Below the pieces are notes generated by a model. The model was not told the origin of the DNA, made no database searches, and saw nothing but the letters and a program-made list of their open reading frames with translations. The position numbers were made by a program, and so were the translations under genes. Positions 23,196 to 33,675 of a DNA stretch of 64,000 nucleotides are shown piece after piece. Source of the DNA: Sanderia malayensis (lineage: Eukaryota; Cnidaria; Scyphozoa; Semaeostomeae; Pelagiidae); assembly GCA_013076295.1 (NCBI GenBank), contig RQOL01000927.1:46001-110000 (forward strand). The letters are read 5' to 3'. How positions within the stretch are numbered: position 1 is the first letter of the stretch; each line of letters opens with the position of its first letter.

Positions 23196-23253
23196 CCAAG
23201 GCTCTGCTCGCTTCCCCTTGGCCAACAACGCCAAAAAACAGGAAACTCGACAT
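23196..23253 (-). CDS. RTK exon 1: start codon and signal peptide
   Basis: ATG at 23,253 opens a short hydrophobic leader (MSSFLFFGVVGQG...). The donor is TTGG|GTGAG, phase 1. Joining it to the Ig exon at 22,480 restores a clean frame (ALVPPIITSL), which supports this start. The 5' UTR and promoter are not identified. Confidence 0.6.
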
Positions 23254-24237
23254 CCTGATTCTTGCTTGACAAAAACAAAAGAACAGATATCAGCAAGCAA
23301 CGGCATGGTATCAAATCACTACCACTTATTGATGGAAACTATTGTCATTCAACACTCATGAAACGACTGAGAATGTTTTGTTTTATGGTAATACCATATG
23401 TTTTTTGCAGCGGTAAAAAGGTGCCAGACAGATTATTGTAATTTTGTTTTGTTATTTTGCCTCTAAACTTGGCATGGACTGTTAACCCGACCTCGAAGGA
23501 CTAGGACCATTGGACCTTGGACCATGAATTCCGAACCTGTTACGACAGACTAAAGCAGACAACTATATGGATAATTTTATACGTTGAATTAGCCATATAA
23601 TCGTCAAGCAAATGAAATATAAAATTGGATTCGTCATGCTGACTGGTGTAGGATTTACAAGATTTGGCACATGTCCGCTCCCGGGAATGTGCAGAGGAAG
23701 TATCGAACGATGACAGCTGACCGAAGAGCAAGGATGAATGAACACGGCGATCCAGTAATTTACCTAATTCAAGTCATAATCCGATACGAGGACAGAACAC
23801 AGATCACACAATCCCCCCCTCACCAAACAATAACTTGAGCAAGCGTGTGTGATTATTCAAAGCTTGGGCAGAGCTTTAGCATTTACGCTTGCAAACGTAA
23901 CTAATTTGGAACATTCACGAAAAAAGTAAAGGAAAAGAGAATAATATTTGGGCCGTTTATAATATACGGGGGAGTAAGTATATTTCTCTTTTTCATTTCT
24001 CACAAATTGACTGCCCTTTCCACTTTCTAAAATTTATATTTCAGGGAAATATCTGGTTGAAACGAAAACGAGTAGCTACTTGCAAGGAAATAGGAAGCAC
24101 GTGATCAGATACAAAAATACTTCATACATAATCATAAAATTTGACATTAACAATTGATTATACTAAATTAAGAGCTTTGATGTATTAAATATATTCTACT
24201 AAAATCTCTGATCTCATGGTTTTAGCTAAGGTGCAAT
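23254..24237. other. Upstream flank of the receptor gene
   Basis: No coding exon is visible. It presumably holds the RTK promoter and 5' UTR on the minus strand and the 3' flank of the next gene. I could not define a TATA box or initiator. Confidence 0.4.
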
Positions 24238-24371
24238 TCATCTAGGTTGCCATTGGATTAGCCATATGCGAATCTTTATGTGGCCAACCTCATCCTGGCT
24301 TATATTTTCCAGTGTATCTTTCATTGACAGCGGAACATATTGACGTCGGCGTGTATGATAGGTAGCTTCAT
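24238..24371 (-). CDS. Possible terminal exon of an unidentified gene
   Basis: Acceptor TTTTTTGTCCAG precedes a frame reading DEATYHTRRRQYVPLSMKD and ending KIRIWLIQWQPR-stop at 24,238. Hydrophilic composition and a clean acceptor suggest a real exon. The phase does not match exon 24,939-25,103 directly, so an intermediate exon would be needed. Family not recognised. Confidence 0.35.
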
Positions 24372-24938
24372 CTGGACAAAAAATCATTGTCGATTGTCCA
24401 ATCCAAAGAATGACCCAAGATGCGATAGATTGTTATTCTTTTCCTGCAATGATCGCATTAAAACAATGCAGAACAAAGTAATATTTTATTTTGTGAATTA
24501 TTAAGTGCACTTTACCGAAAGCCAACTTGTATTTCTTTTTCATCACAACGTGAGAGATAGAAAGTATGCTTGCCATTTATCTCTTTCAGAGCCAACACCC
24601 AAGAAATGCCAATGGAATTCATTTGTGGTGCAGGAATTCCTGTGGAATCTCTTGGGATGTCATTTCTCGATATATTCTATTGTATGCTGGATATTTGCTT
24701 AATTCATTTTTGAATTCGACCTATATAGAAACACAAATGTTTTCAAGAATTCATTACGATCAGTGTTATATCCACTTTTTTATTGGCTACGGTGTGATCC
24801 TATTATAGGCTATGATGAAAAAAATTTACAACAAATTTTCAAATGAATGTTTTTATACGGCATGATATTTGTTGTTTCTTATATGTTTCGAACAGTTATT
24901 TCCTCGAAATCATAGTTGAAAGCAACACAAGAATTTAC

Positions 24939-25103
24939 CTGAATGCCGCTTTGCATAGTTTCAAGTATTTTGCTATTTTCAGTTTGCCATAACCGAATGT
25001 GCAAGTCCTTTGATGATCTGTTGTGGTGAATGATTTGGCCATGGTTTCCCCAGAACTTGCACGTGGGCACGGTACAACGCCTCATCACCATCGGACACTC
25101 ATA
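24939..25103 (-). CDS. Cysteine-containing exon of an unidentified gene
   Basis: A 165-bp exon (55 codons), phase 0-0, with acceptor TTACCTCATCAG and donor ATTCAG|GTAAAT. It reads YECPMVMRRCTVPTCKFWGN and later LHIRLWQTENSKILETMQSG. Three Cys in 13 residues suggest an extracellular domain. It joins the exon ending at 25,229 in phase. Not recognised. Confidence 0.5.
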
Positions 25104-25228
25104 CTGATGAGGTAAGAGGTTGTTTCTATCCGAATATAAGAATGAGGATTGTTAGACATTACTACTTCAATAAAGTTTAGGTGCAATGCAATATTGAGCA
25201 ACATGTAGATTTGTAAATATATGAGTAC

Positions 25229-25315
25229 CTTGTCAGCGATGTGGCATTGCAACCAAATTTTCACTCTACTCTTCTTCCAATGCCTTCCAATGAAGTATGA
25301 CTGGCCAGTACTCTT
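25229..25315 (-). CDS. Exon abutting the ribosomal DNA breakpoint
   Basis: Reads CKSTGQSYFIGRHWKKSRVK and IWLQCHIADK before the donor AAG|GTACTC. The 5' side runs straight into 28S sequence at 25,316, so the exon's true start is missing or displaced. It is probably the same gene as the exon at 24,939-25,103, cut off by the rDNA junction. Confidence 0.4.
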
Positions 25316-25740
25316 GCAGTTGTTCTCTGCCTCGGTGCAATGGGACGCAGGAGCAGACACGAGTGCCTGCCCTATTCTTGCTCGCCTAAGATCATCCAGA
25401 GGTAGTTATCATTGCTTTCTACCACGGATTCTGACTTAGAGGCGTTCAGTCATAATCCAACAGATGGTAGCTTCGGGCCATTGCCTTTTCAAGCAAGTCC
25501 AAATGCCAATTGTCTGAATCTGCGGTTCCTCTCGTACTGAGCAGAAGTACTATTGCAACAACACTTCATCAGTAGGGTAAAACTAACCTGTCTCACGGCG
25601 GTCTAAACCCAGCTCACGTTCCCTATTAGCGGGTGAACAATCCGGCGCTTGGTGAATTCTGCTTCACAATGATAGGAAGAGCCAACATCGAGGGATCAAA
25701 AAGCAACGTCGCTATGAACGCTTGGCTGCCACAAGCCAGT
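25316..25740 (-). rRNA. 28S rRNA, 3' fragment (truncated)
   Basis: Minus-strand sequence runs from ACTGGCTTGTGG through the conserved domain VI sequence (GAATTCACCAAGCG, GTTCACCCGCTAATAGGG, CGTGAGCTGGGTTTAGACC) and stops at 25,316. That is about 130 nt before the end seen in the sister copy at 39,945. It continues the 28S interrupted at 33,130. Substitutions at normally fixed sites mark it as decayed. Confidence 0.9.
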
Positions 25741-26089
25741 TATTGCTAAGGTAACCTTTTTGGATAGTGTTAACGTTAGTTTGCAAGGCAACCTCTTCGC
25801 TGTATATAGTTATAATGTAAAGCAGTTAGCTCTTATAAGCTGGAAGCTCTGTGACATTATTATACCTGTATACATATATATATAATAACTTTTTTGACAG
25901 GATCGACACCCACTTTTTTTGCCTTTCTTCGATAGACACTGTGGAGCTTATCTCACACTTGAAGGGCAAAAATTGCGTAATGCCTCGTTTCCATGTAACA
26001 ACACTTTAACTGAAACGTTCCTTGCCTTCAGTACTAATTTTGAAATTTAAAGTCGTGTAACTGTTACAGTTTTCAGCATTAAGCTTTGA

Positions 26090-26760
26090 TATTCCTAGGC
26101 CTGATGGATAACATGGGTCTCTACCATATGACAAAACCACAGCCTCTTTCTCAGATTGAGACTAAAGTTACAGATCGTTAAAATTTATTGACTTCAGTAT
26201 GCGAAGATTTAGGCCATCTTCTTGTACAAAGCACGGTAATGATATAATGTTGAAAAAAATATATACGAATACAAGTGCCATGAACACCATTCACAAAAAC
26301 ACTCCTTTGTATTATCGGAAACGAGGCACAAAATACCGGCGTCCAAAGTTATAAGGCTTCGGTATCGGACAAAATGGCCAAAAAGTCAATCAATGAACAA
26401 AAATCGAAATCGAGAGATACATCGTTTAAACTGTGAGTACATATATATCTCATGACTACACACATCAGAGAGTGATGCAGATTCCATATCTCGAACGAGA
26501 CAAAAGTTATGAGGGCCTAAATTTATAAGGCTTCAGTATGGAAGTTTTTCACAATTTTCAACACTTTGGCAAAATCTCCAAAATAGCAGAGAAATGACAG
26601 TGCTCTGAAACATTGCCATGAGATACCTATGACGACCATCCACAACTGATAGGAAGGAATAGTACACAATCGAAACGAGGCCATGATTATCAGCGTTTGA
26701 AATTAGAAAGCTTCAGTATGACAAACTGTCAATTTTGCACATTGTGACAAGAGTTAACCG
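26090..26760. repeat. Helitron internal motif repeats (copy 1)
   Basis: Blocks built around GGCTTCAGTATG(G/A) plus nearby AACGAGGC(C/A) motifs recur at roughly 150-200 bp intervals. Copy 2 holds the same series with additional blocks (41,100-42,740). No coding frame. Confidence 0.6.
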
Positions 26761-27570
26761 ATGAATAGATAGATAGATACATAGCCCAATGAAACTTCAC
26801 AACCTTATTCACATTATTGATATGTATCTGTCACTAAAATGTGAAATTTATTTTGGTAATGACGATAAAGTCACACACCAGTCAAATATATCGCTTCACT
26901 ATGGGAAAATATTACATTATTCGCATCATTATCAAACACTTACCTTTATTGATACAATGATTATTCTTCAGGGGGCTACTCATCTTATTGAGTTCTACCT
27001 GTCAATACAATGCAAGTATCATATTTGTCTCTATTGTTTTACTTCTGCAGAACAATTCACACTCTAATAGAACTATATTATACTAACCTTCAGAGCCACA
27101 ATCAAAGTTTCCACAAATAATTCTTTAGTCAAAGCTATTATTCTCGTAGAACTGTCATCTCACCAATCCTTACAACAAAATGCTTTCAGTTCACTTTTCC
27201 TCAAAAAGTTGAATTTTTTACTTTTGCAAAGTATAACAACAAGATTCCAAGACAGGCTCTCCCAATGATAAAATACAACAAGACCAGCGCCCAGACAATA
27301 ATGTATCTTACCTGATTCTAAAGCTAAAATTCCATGACCCCAACGTAAAACCTGTTTTGTTTCATCAAATCATCATTCCTAATTAATTCCCAGTTTATTA
27401 TTTTCCCAACAAGATATGATCAAAAAGAACACAAGACTCAACAAAGATAACATTTTTACCAGCGTTTCTATAAATCAATATCAAGTATATATAAAGAATA
27501 TTAAGCAAAAAATAGAGACTAAAATGTTTCCATCTATATTATCAGTTCTCCTGAATATTTGACTTCATAA

Positions 27571-28277
27571 TCACTCCATCTTGGCTATTTTATTTTTCTT
27601 TACCTTTTTCTTCTCCTTTTCTTCCTGTCAACCTCCTCCAGCATCAAATGATTCTAGCTCAGCCAGCGCATCATGCATATTACTGTCCGGCTTCCTTTTT
27701 TTCTCAGGCATCGGATTCAGCAACTGCAAAAAGTCGCTTATTTTCCCACTCTCCTTGAACTTTGGGTATGGGGAACAGTTGCCATGAAACTTCTCTGCCA
27801 ATGTTCCCAGGTTTGACAGTAGCATTTGAGCGACTTTAAAATTCACGCCCATGGTGAACATTGCCCCTCCAACTTCCACAAAGGCGACATCATTTCATCT
27901 ATCTCTCCTGGTGGCTGAATCAGTTTCGTCACTATGGCCTTGGTATCACTCATACTGGGCCTCTCATGTGAATTTGTTCGGTGCAGGGCCAGCAGCGATT
28001 GCATGGCCTCCATATCCCTGTCCATCTTGAATATGGCATCAGATGGCAAATGCTTTTCCCGAACAACTTTCATGTTGTCTGCCAGTGTCTCAGCCAATTC
28101 ACTTATTGCAATTTTAGGGCGCCTGAGCCATTCCTAACTTTCAGGCCTCACTCGGCGAAGAGCAGTCTCCCGATCAGGAAACTGCTCTGCCACTCCATAT
28201 GGTCTCAAAAAGTTCTTGACATATTGATTGAACCATAGCACACCAACGGGCTTGGAAGATTTGGACGGAGATGACAT
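27571..28277 (-). pseudogene. Helitron accessory protein of unknown function, copy 1
   Basis: ATG at 28,277 begins MSSPSKSSKP. The reading covers about 230 codons and ends in a lysine-rich tail (EEKEKKKVKKNKIAKME) at 27,571. Breaks are a TAG in place of a Cys codon after RRVRPES (near 28,135) and a one-base loss near 27,888 that shifts the frame within DEMMSS. Features include FLRPYGVAEQFPDRETALRR, a predicted helical middle (KMDRDMEAMQSLLALHRTN) and MFTMGVNFKVAQMLLSN. Copy 2 (44,663-43,957) has different breaks, so the protein was once maintained. I do not recognise the family. It lies opposite in strand to the helicase. Confidence 0.6.
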
Positions 28278-28882
28278 GCTGAAAAGAAATTCTGTTAACA
28301 ATATACTCAATTACAACACCCTATAACAGTAACACTACATTTAAAATATCAAAGTGTTGATTTCCATTCTACTTGCATAGCGCAAATCAACTTACCTCAT
28401 CCTTTCTGTTTTACATGACCACCATGTCATTTCATACAGAATATATTCATGATGTTCATAAAACATGAAAAGAATAAAAACAATAACTGTCAAACAATTC
28501 TTACCTTTGAATTCTGTGAAAAATCAATTTCAACTACAGTTGTAAATTTTGATGTGGTTTCATTCAATACCAACAGCAAATACACTTTCACAACTTGTGT
28601 TCAAATTTTTAACATCCAAATAATTTTAAAATTTCACTTTAAAAAAAAAATGCTGACAATGCTGACAACTGATTTTTAAGTTTCTTACTTTCTACTATGA
28701 TAGAGCCGATGAGGCCAAAAATGACAATATTCATAATATCTTTACCAAAATTTGTATCAGCATAATATTACACCAAGTTTCATATATCTGATTTAATATT
28801 CAAACATCCCTTATAGCCTGAAAAACTATCCCAAGAATATACGTTTTTCGTTCTAAAATCCTTCACAAAGAAGATATTTCAA

Positions 28883-30990
28883 ACCTCATTTCATATTTCA
28901 ATCCACCATCCTCAGAAGCATCGTCCACATTATTTTGCAAACTCTACTGTCATTAATAACTATTTTAGGAATCTCAACATATTCACTTTCAAAAAAAATT
29001 CTGCCGTATCAGGTAGCTATTTTTGTTTTTCTAACCTTCCCTGGTACACTAACTATGGCAAACAATACACCAAAACATGCACATCAGCCGGGTCTACATC
29101 TCTATTAGGATACTTTTTTCCCACAACCAATTTTCAATCCTGCACTCTGTTAAATACACATTGTTTTTATAACGAAAAACTACAAAAAAATATAGGTTTT
29201 TGCTGATAAAGATTTTTTGGAAACACATATTTAAAATCTGATTTCATATTCGAATCCACCATATTGAGAAGCATGCTGGACATTATTTTGAAAACTTTAC
29301 AGTCATTATTAACAATTTTAGGAAACTCAACTTATGCATCTTCCTCAAGAAATTCTCCCATATCCGGATAGCTATTTTTATTTTTCTAACCTTCCCTGGT
29401 ACACTAACTATGGCAAACAATACACCAAAAGATGCACATCAGCCTGGTCTACATCTCTATCAGAATACTTTTTTTCCACAACCAATTTTCATTCCTGCAC
29501 TTTATTAAATACACATTCTTTTTATAACGAAAAACTACAAAAAAATAATAGGTTTTTGCTGGTAAAAATTTTTTGGAAACACAGATTTGGAATCTGATTT
29601 CATATTCCAATCCACCGTATTGAGAAGCATGCTGGGCATTATTTTGAAAACTTTACTGTCATTATTAATAATTTTAGGAAACTCAACTTATGCACCTTCC
29701 TCAAGAAATTCTCCCGTATCCGGGTAGCTATTTTTATTTTTCTAACCTTCCCTGGTACACTAACTATGGCAAACAACACACCAAAAGATGCACATCAGCC
29801 TGGTCTACATCTCTATTAGGATACTTGTTTTCCACAACCAATTTTCATTCCTGCAGTTTATTAAATACACATTCTTTTTATAACGAAAAACTACAAAAAA
29901 AATATAGGTTTTTGCTGATAAAGATTTTTTGGAAACACATATTTAAAATCTGATGTCATATTCGAATCCACCATATTGAGAAGCATGCTGGACACTATTT
30001 TGAAAACTTTACTGTCATTATTAACAATTTTAGGAAACTCAATTTATGCACCTTCCTCAAGAAATTCTCCCGTATCCGGATAGCTATTTTTATTTTTCTA
30101 ACCTTCCCTGGTACACTAACTATGGCAAACAATACGCCAAAAGATGCACATCAGCCCCGTCTACATCTCTATTAGAATACTTTTTTCCACAACCAATTTT
30201 CATTCCTGCATTTTATTAAATACACATTCTTTTTATAACGAAAAACTACAAAAAAATATAGGTTTTTGCTGATAAAAATTTTTTGGAAACACATATTTGG
30301 AATCTGATTTCATATTCCAATCCACCGTATTGAGAAGCATGCTGGACATTATTTTGAAAACTTTACTGTCATTATTAACAATTTTAAGAAACTCAACTTA
30401 TGCACCTTCCTCAAGAAATTCCCCCGTATCCGGGTAGCTATTTTTATTTTTCTAACCTTCCCTGGTACACTAACTATGGGAAACCACACACCAAAACATG
30501 CACAACAACCTGTTCTACATCTCTATTAGGATACTTGTTTTCCACAACCAAACTTAAGTTTATTAAATACACATTCTTTTTACAACAAAAAACTATAAAA
30601 AAAATTTAGGTTTTTGCCTATATCATTTTTTTGGAAAAATATATCTGGAATCCGACTTCATATTTGAATCCACCATATTGAGAAGCATACTGGACATTAT
30701 TTTAGAAACTCTACTGTCATTAATAGCAATTTTAGGAAACTCAACTTACGCAACTTCCTCAAGAAATTTTCCCGTATCCAGGCAGCTATTTTTATTTTTC
30801 TAAGCTTGCCTGCTACACTTACAATAGCAACCAAAACACCAAAACATGCACAACAACCTGTTCTACATTTCTATTGGGATACTTATTTATTCAGGATCAC
30901 ATTTCATTCTTACCACTTACATATTACAACTGGTTCTTCAAAGCAAAAATTCCTATTCACTGCCTTTCACATACACCAATTCTCTGTCAC
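28883..30990. repeat. ~356-bp tandem array inside Helitron copy 1
   Basis: Six units, marked by CATATTCGAATCCACC or variants at about 28,890, 29,240, 29,600, 29,955, 30,310 and 30,655. Each holds CTTCCTCAAGAAATTCTCCC and TTCCCTGGTACACTAACTA. Chance 87-codon frames repeat with the unit and are not taken as genes. Confidence 0.85.
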
Positions 30991-31525
30991 TTACATACAT
31001 TATTTTCATGTCTCTTTCCTATACTTAGCAGTTTGTCTGTTATTCAATTCTCACAAATAATGCCATTTCGATTTATCTACTCCAATTCTCACGACACTGT
31101 TTTCTACGAAAATGCTGACAAAAGCCATGCAAAAAATTGCTGCAAAAATTTAGCCCTCAAAATTTTTATTAATTTCAACCTTATATAAAAGGCACAGCTT
31201 CAAGTTTTTTATTCTTTCAATTTCGGAATTCTTTCAATCCAAACTCATCAATGCGAGCAACTGTCAGGCGTGAATTTATACGTATACATGCAAATACGTT
31301 TTTAGTCTACCTAGATACATCTCACATGCTGATTCTATTTGCACTAACATAAGTCACAAAATCACGTTTACTTCTATATACATTTATATAGATATTCATA
31401 CTTTTTCAATTATACAGACATTGCATTCTCCTCTTTCCATACATCCAAAACAATTAATATCAGATTCAGCATACAACACTGACACAACTGATTGAAAACT
31501 CTCCTCCTTCATTTTCAACTTTTAA

Positions 31526-32766
31526 AATGCACCTGATCGATCTTCCAAATTACAAGGACAGCAGCTCCTTATATATAACAACTTTGTATCTTTTTTATAT
31601 GAGCGATCTCAAGAGTATCAACTCAACATAACACACGACAACCAGTGGCGTAAATACCAATTAATTCTTGGTCAACCAGGCAGCGGAAAAAGCTTCCTTT
31701 TTCTCTCCTGCATTGACTATTGCATAAATAACAATTTGTCTGCAATGATTGTAACACCAAACGGGTGCCTTTCTTGCATATATAAGGGCATCTACGGAGA
31801 TCAAATAGTTTCAAACACCATACACAGTGCCTTTAAATTTCCCGTCAATCCCAATGACAAAAAATCAATTAACTTTCAATTGGCAAATTACGATGTCATT
31901 TTCGTTGATGAAATTTCCCAGGTCTCTCAAACAATATTCCAACATATTGTTCATACTTTAAACACTCTCCCGGTACGTTACTTAGTCATGATGTGTGGTG
32001 ATTTTGCACAACAGCAAACACTTGCTACTGTTGACGGCAAAACATCACAAGTTCCATCCATAAAAAATGACCCACTTCTACTAAAAATATCATCTTTACA
32101 CCCACTCTCAACCCAATTTAGAATCACAGATGATTTCCTCCTGGACTTCTTAAATAATATTCGATATCTCAAACCCACCATTTCTTTACTTCAAAAATTC
32201 CAGCAGGGACCTGTCCTCTTTGACAAACAAGTGACTAAGGATGTCATACTTAAATTGTATCAAAAATACACCACTCACCTTTACCTAACAATCTCGAACA
32301 AGGCATCCCACTTCATTAACGACGCAATCATTGCAAGCACAACTTCCCATCCCATCCTGCAAACAATTCCATGTACAGAACACCGTAATCCCACCAAACT
32401 ATTTCATGGACTCCCTGTAATGCTTCTCGAAAATCGAGATAATGCAATTGGCTTTGTTAATGGCCAAATCTGTTCCGTTCATTCATATTAAGGAAACACT
32501 ATCCTTGCAAAACATCCTAACGGACACATCATTAACATCTATCCTCTCACAAATCCTGACGATAATACAATGTATTATCCCTTCACACCAGCATACTCTT
32601 GTTCCATTGCCAAAGTACAAGGACAGACCTTAGGTAACATAATAATTTGGATTGACACACCCTCAACCCCACCAGGAACATGCTATGTTGCACTTTCTAG
32701 AGTGCGGCACTTGGAAAACCTCCTCCTCTTAACAAAGTTAGAACCACAACATTTTAACCCTGTTTA
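31526..32766 (+). pseudogene. Helitron PIF1-type helicase, copy 1 (Rep domain deleted)
   Basis: SF1B helicase motifs are in order: Walker A ILGQPGSGKSF with Lys codon at 31,688-31,690, Walker B VIFVDEISQ, motif III MMCGDFAQQQ, and C-terminal motifs AYSCSIAKVQGQTL and CYVALSRVRHLE. One in-frame TAA (32,489-32,491, after VHSY) interrupts the frame, which then continues to 32,766. The 5' side is fused by deletion to leader DNA, so the HUH Rep nuclease is absent. In an intact element the helicase unwinds DNA during rolling-circle transposition. Confidence 0.8.
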
Positions 32767-32998
32767 ACTCAGTCAACTTTCAATCTTGCCACACCTCTCA
32801 TTTCACATCTTCCTAAGGTAACACCATACCATTCTTTCCATTATTATCCCTAGCTACACAATATTCCTTTCTTTACGTTCTCCTTCATTTTTCAAGCCGC
32901 CTTTCATTTACTTTTTTTCAATTTCTCCGTTCAAAAACTTGATATCTCTGCTACATAAACTACTAACTCCAACGCCACTTTTTAAAACATCCCACACA

Positions 32999-33024
32999 CC
33001 ACCCTCATCTTTAGATGAGGGTGG
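32999..33024 (+). other. Terminal hairpin of the Helitron
   Basis: A perfect 12-bp inverted repeat (CCACCCTCATCT and AGATGAGGGTGG) with a TT centre, about 105 bp inside the 3' boundary. Hairpins near the 3' end act as termination signals in Helitron-type elements. Copy 2's matching end lies beyond the window. Confidence 0.65.
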
Positions 33025-33128
33025 TTGGGAAGCCTTAACGTAATGTGACACAATAGTATAGGGGTGGGGGGGTGGATCTTCCAGAGATTTATAGGGGTTC
33101 AACACTCTCCTGTAACATGCGGGTGGCA

Positions 33129-33129
<1 letters not shown>

Positions 33130-33159
<30 letters not shown>

Positions 33160-33568
33160 AGCTTAAAACTCGTAAAGACTAAAGGATCGATAGGCCATGC
33201 TTTCACAGTTTGTATTCATACTGAAAATCAAAATCAAGTGAGCTTTTACCCTTTTGTTCTACATGAGATTTCCGTCCTCATTGAGCTCACTTTAGGACAC
33301 CTGCGTTATCATTTAACAGATGTGCCGCCCCAGCCCAACTCCCGACCTGATAGTGTCTTCGGCACGGATCGACCTGCCAACGAGGCCTTAATGCCAGAAA
33401 GTGGACCGTGAAGCCCCCTTCCGTTCAACCAAATAAGTAAAAAAACGATAAGAGTAGTGGTATTTCACTGTTGCATTGCTGCTCCCACTTATCCTACACC
33501 TCTCATGTCTTTTCACAGAATCAGACTAGAGTCAAGCTCGACAGGGTCTTCTTTCCCCGCTGATTTTG

Positions 33569-33618
<50 letters not shown>

Positions 33619-33619
33619 T

Positions 33620-33675
<56 letters not shown>

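Larger units (their letters stand above)
11246..23253 (-). pseudogene. FGFR-like receptor tyrosine kinase gene, damaged
   Basis: Eleven coding exons can be read: signal peptide (23,253-23,196), Ig (22,480-22,208), Ig (21,398-21,072), FN3 (20,626-20,326), transmembrane (19,868-19,665), juxtamembrane plus glycine loop (19,368-19,155), N-lobe and kinase insert (17,839-17,535), catalytic loop and DFG (17,382-17,254), activation segment (17,140-17,069 plus 14,076-14,075), and two C-lobe exons (11,672-11,535 and 11,348-11,246). All exon phases agree except into and out of FN3, where I cannot reconcile them. Kinase wording resembles FGFR/VEGFR-type receptors. Three defects stand out. The catalytic HRD reads HRN, a 2,989-bp transposon splits the activation-segment exon, and a TAG falls at 11,635-11,633. 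Known biology: such receptors dimerise on ligand and phosphorylate tyrosines. Here catalysis looks lost. A short final tail exon below 11,246 was not resolved. Confidence 0.8.
25741..33129 (+). mobile_element. Helitron2-like element copy 1, inserted in 28S
   Basis: A 7.39-kb insertion between the T and T of the 28S sequence CCAGTTATCCCTG (plus strand). Left flank ends CCAGT and right flank starts TATCCCTG, so no clear target duplication exists, as expected for Helitron2/Helentron insertion between T and T. It carries non-coding repeats (to 27,570), a minus-strand gene of unknown function (28,277-27,571), a 356-bp tandem array, a PIF1-type helicase gene (31,526-32,766) and a perfect hairpin near the 3' end. 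Compared with copy 2 it has lost the Rep-coding part by deletion at about 31,525-31,529, so it cannot move by itself. Confidence 0.75.

Noticed and set aside
29334..30609. Repeated ~87-codon open frames (MHLPQEILPYPG...) in the Helitron array
   Set aside because: They recur only because the 356-bp unit recurs. Several units break the frame, and there is no homology or codon bias to support translation.
25741..33129. R1/R2-type retrotransposon as the cause of the 28S interruption
   Set aside because: The site is about 540 nt downstream of the R2 site, and the insert has a helicase and no reverse transcriptase.
32908..33129. Inverted repeat ends for the rDNA insertion as a cut-and-paste transposon
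   Set aside because: The two ends share no convincing terminal inverted repeat and no clear target duplication, which instead fits Helitron2-type insertion.
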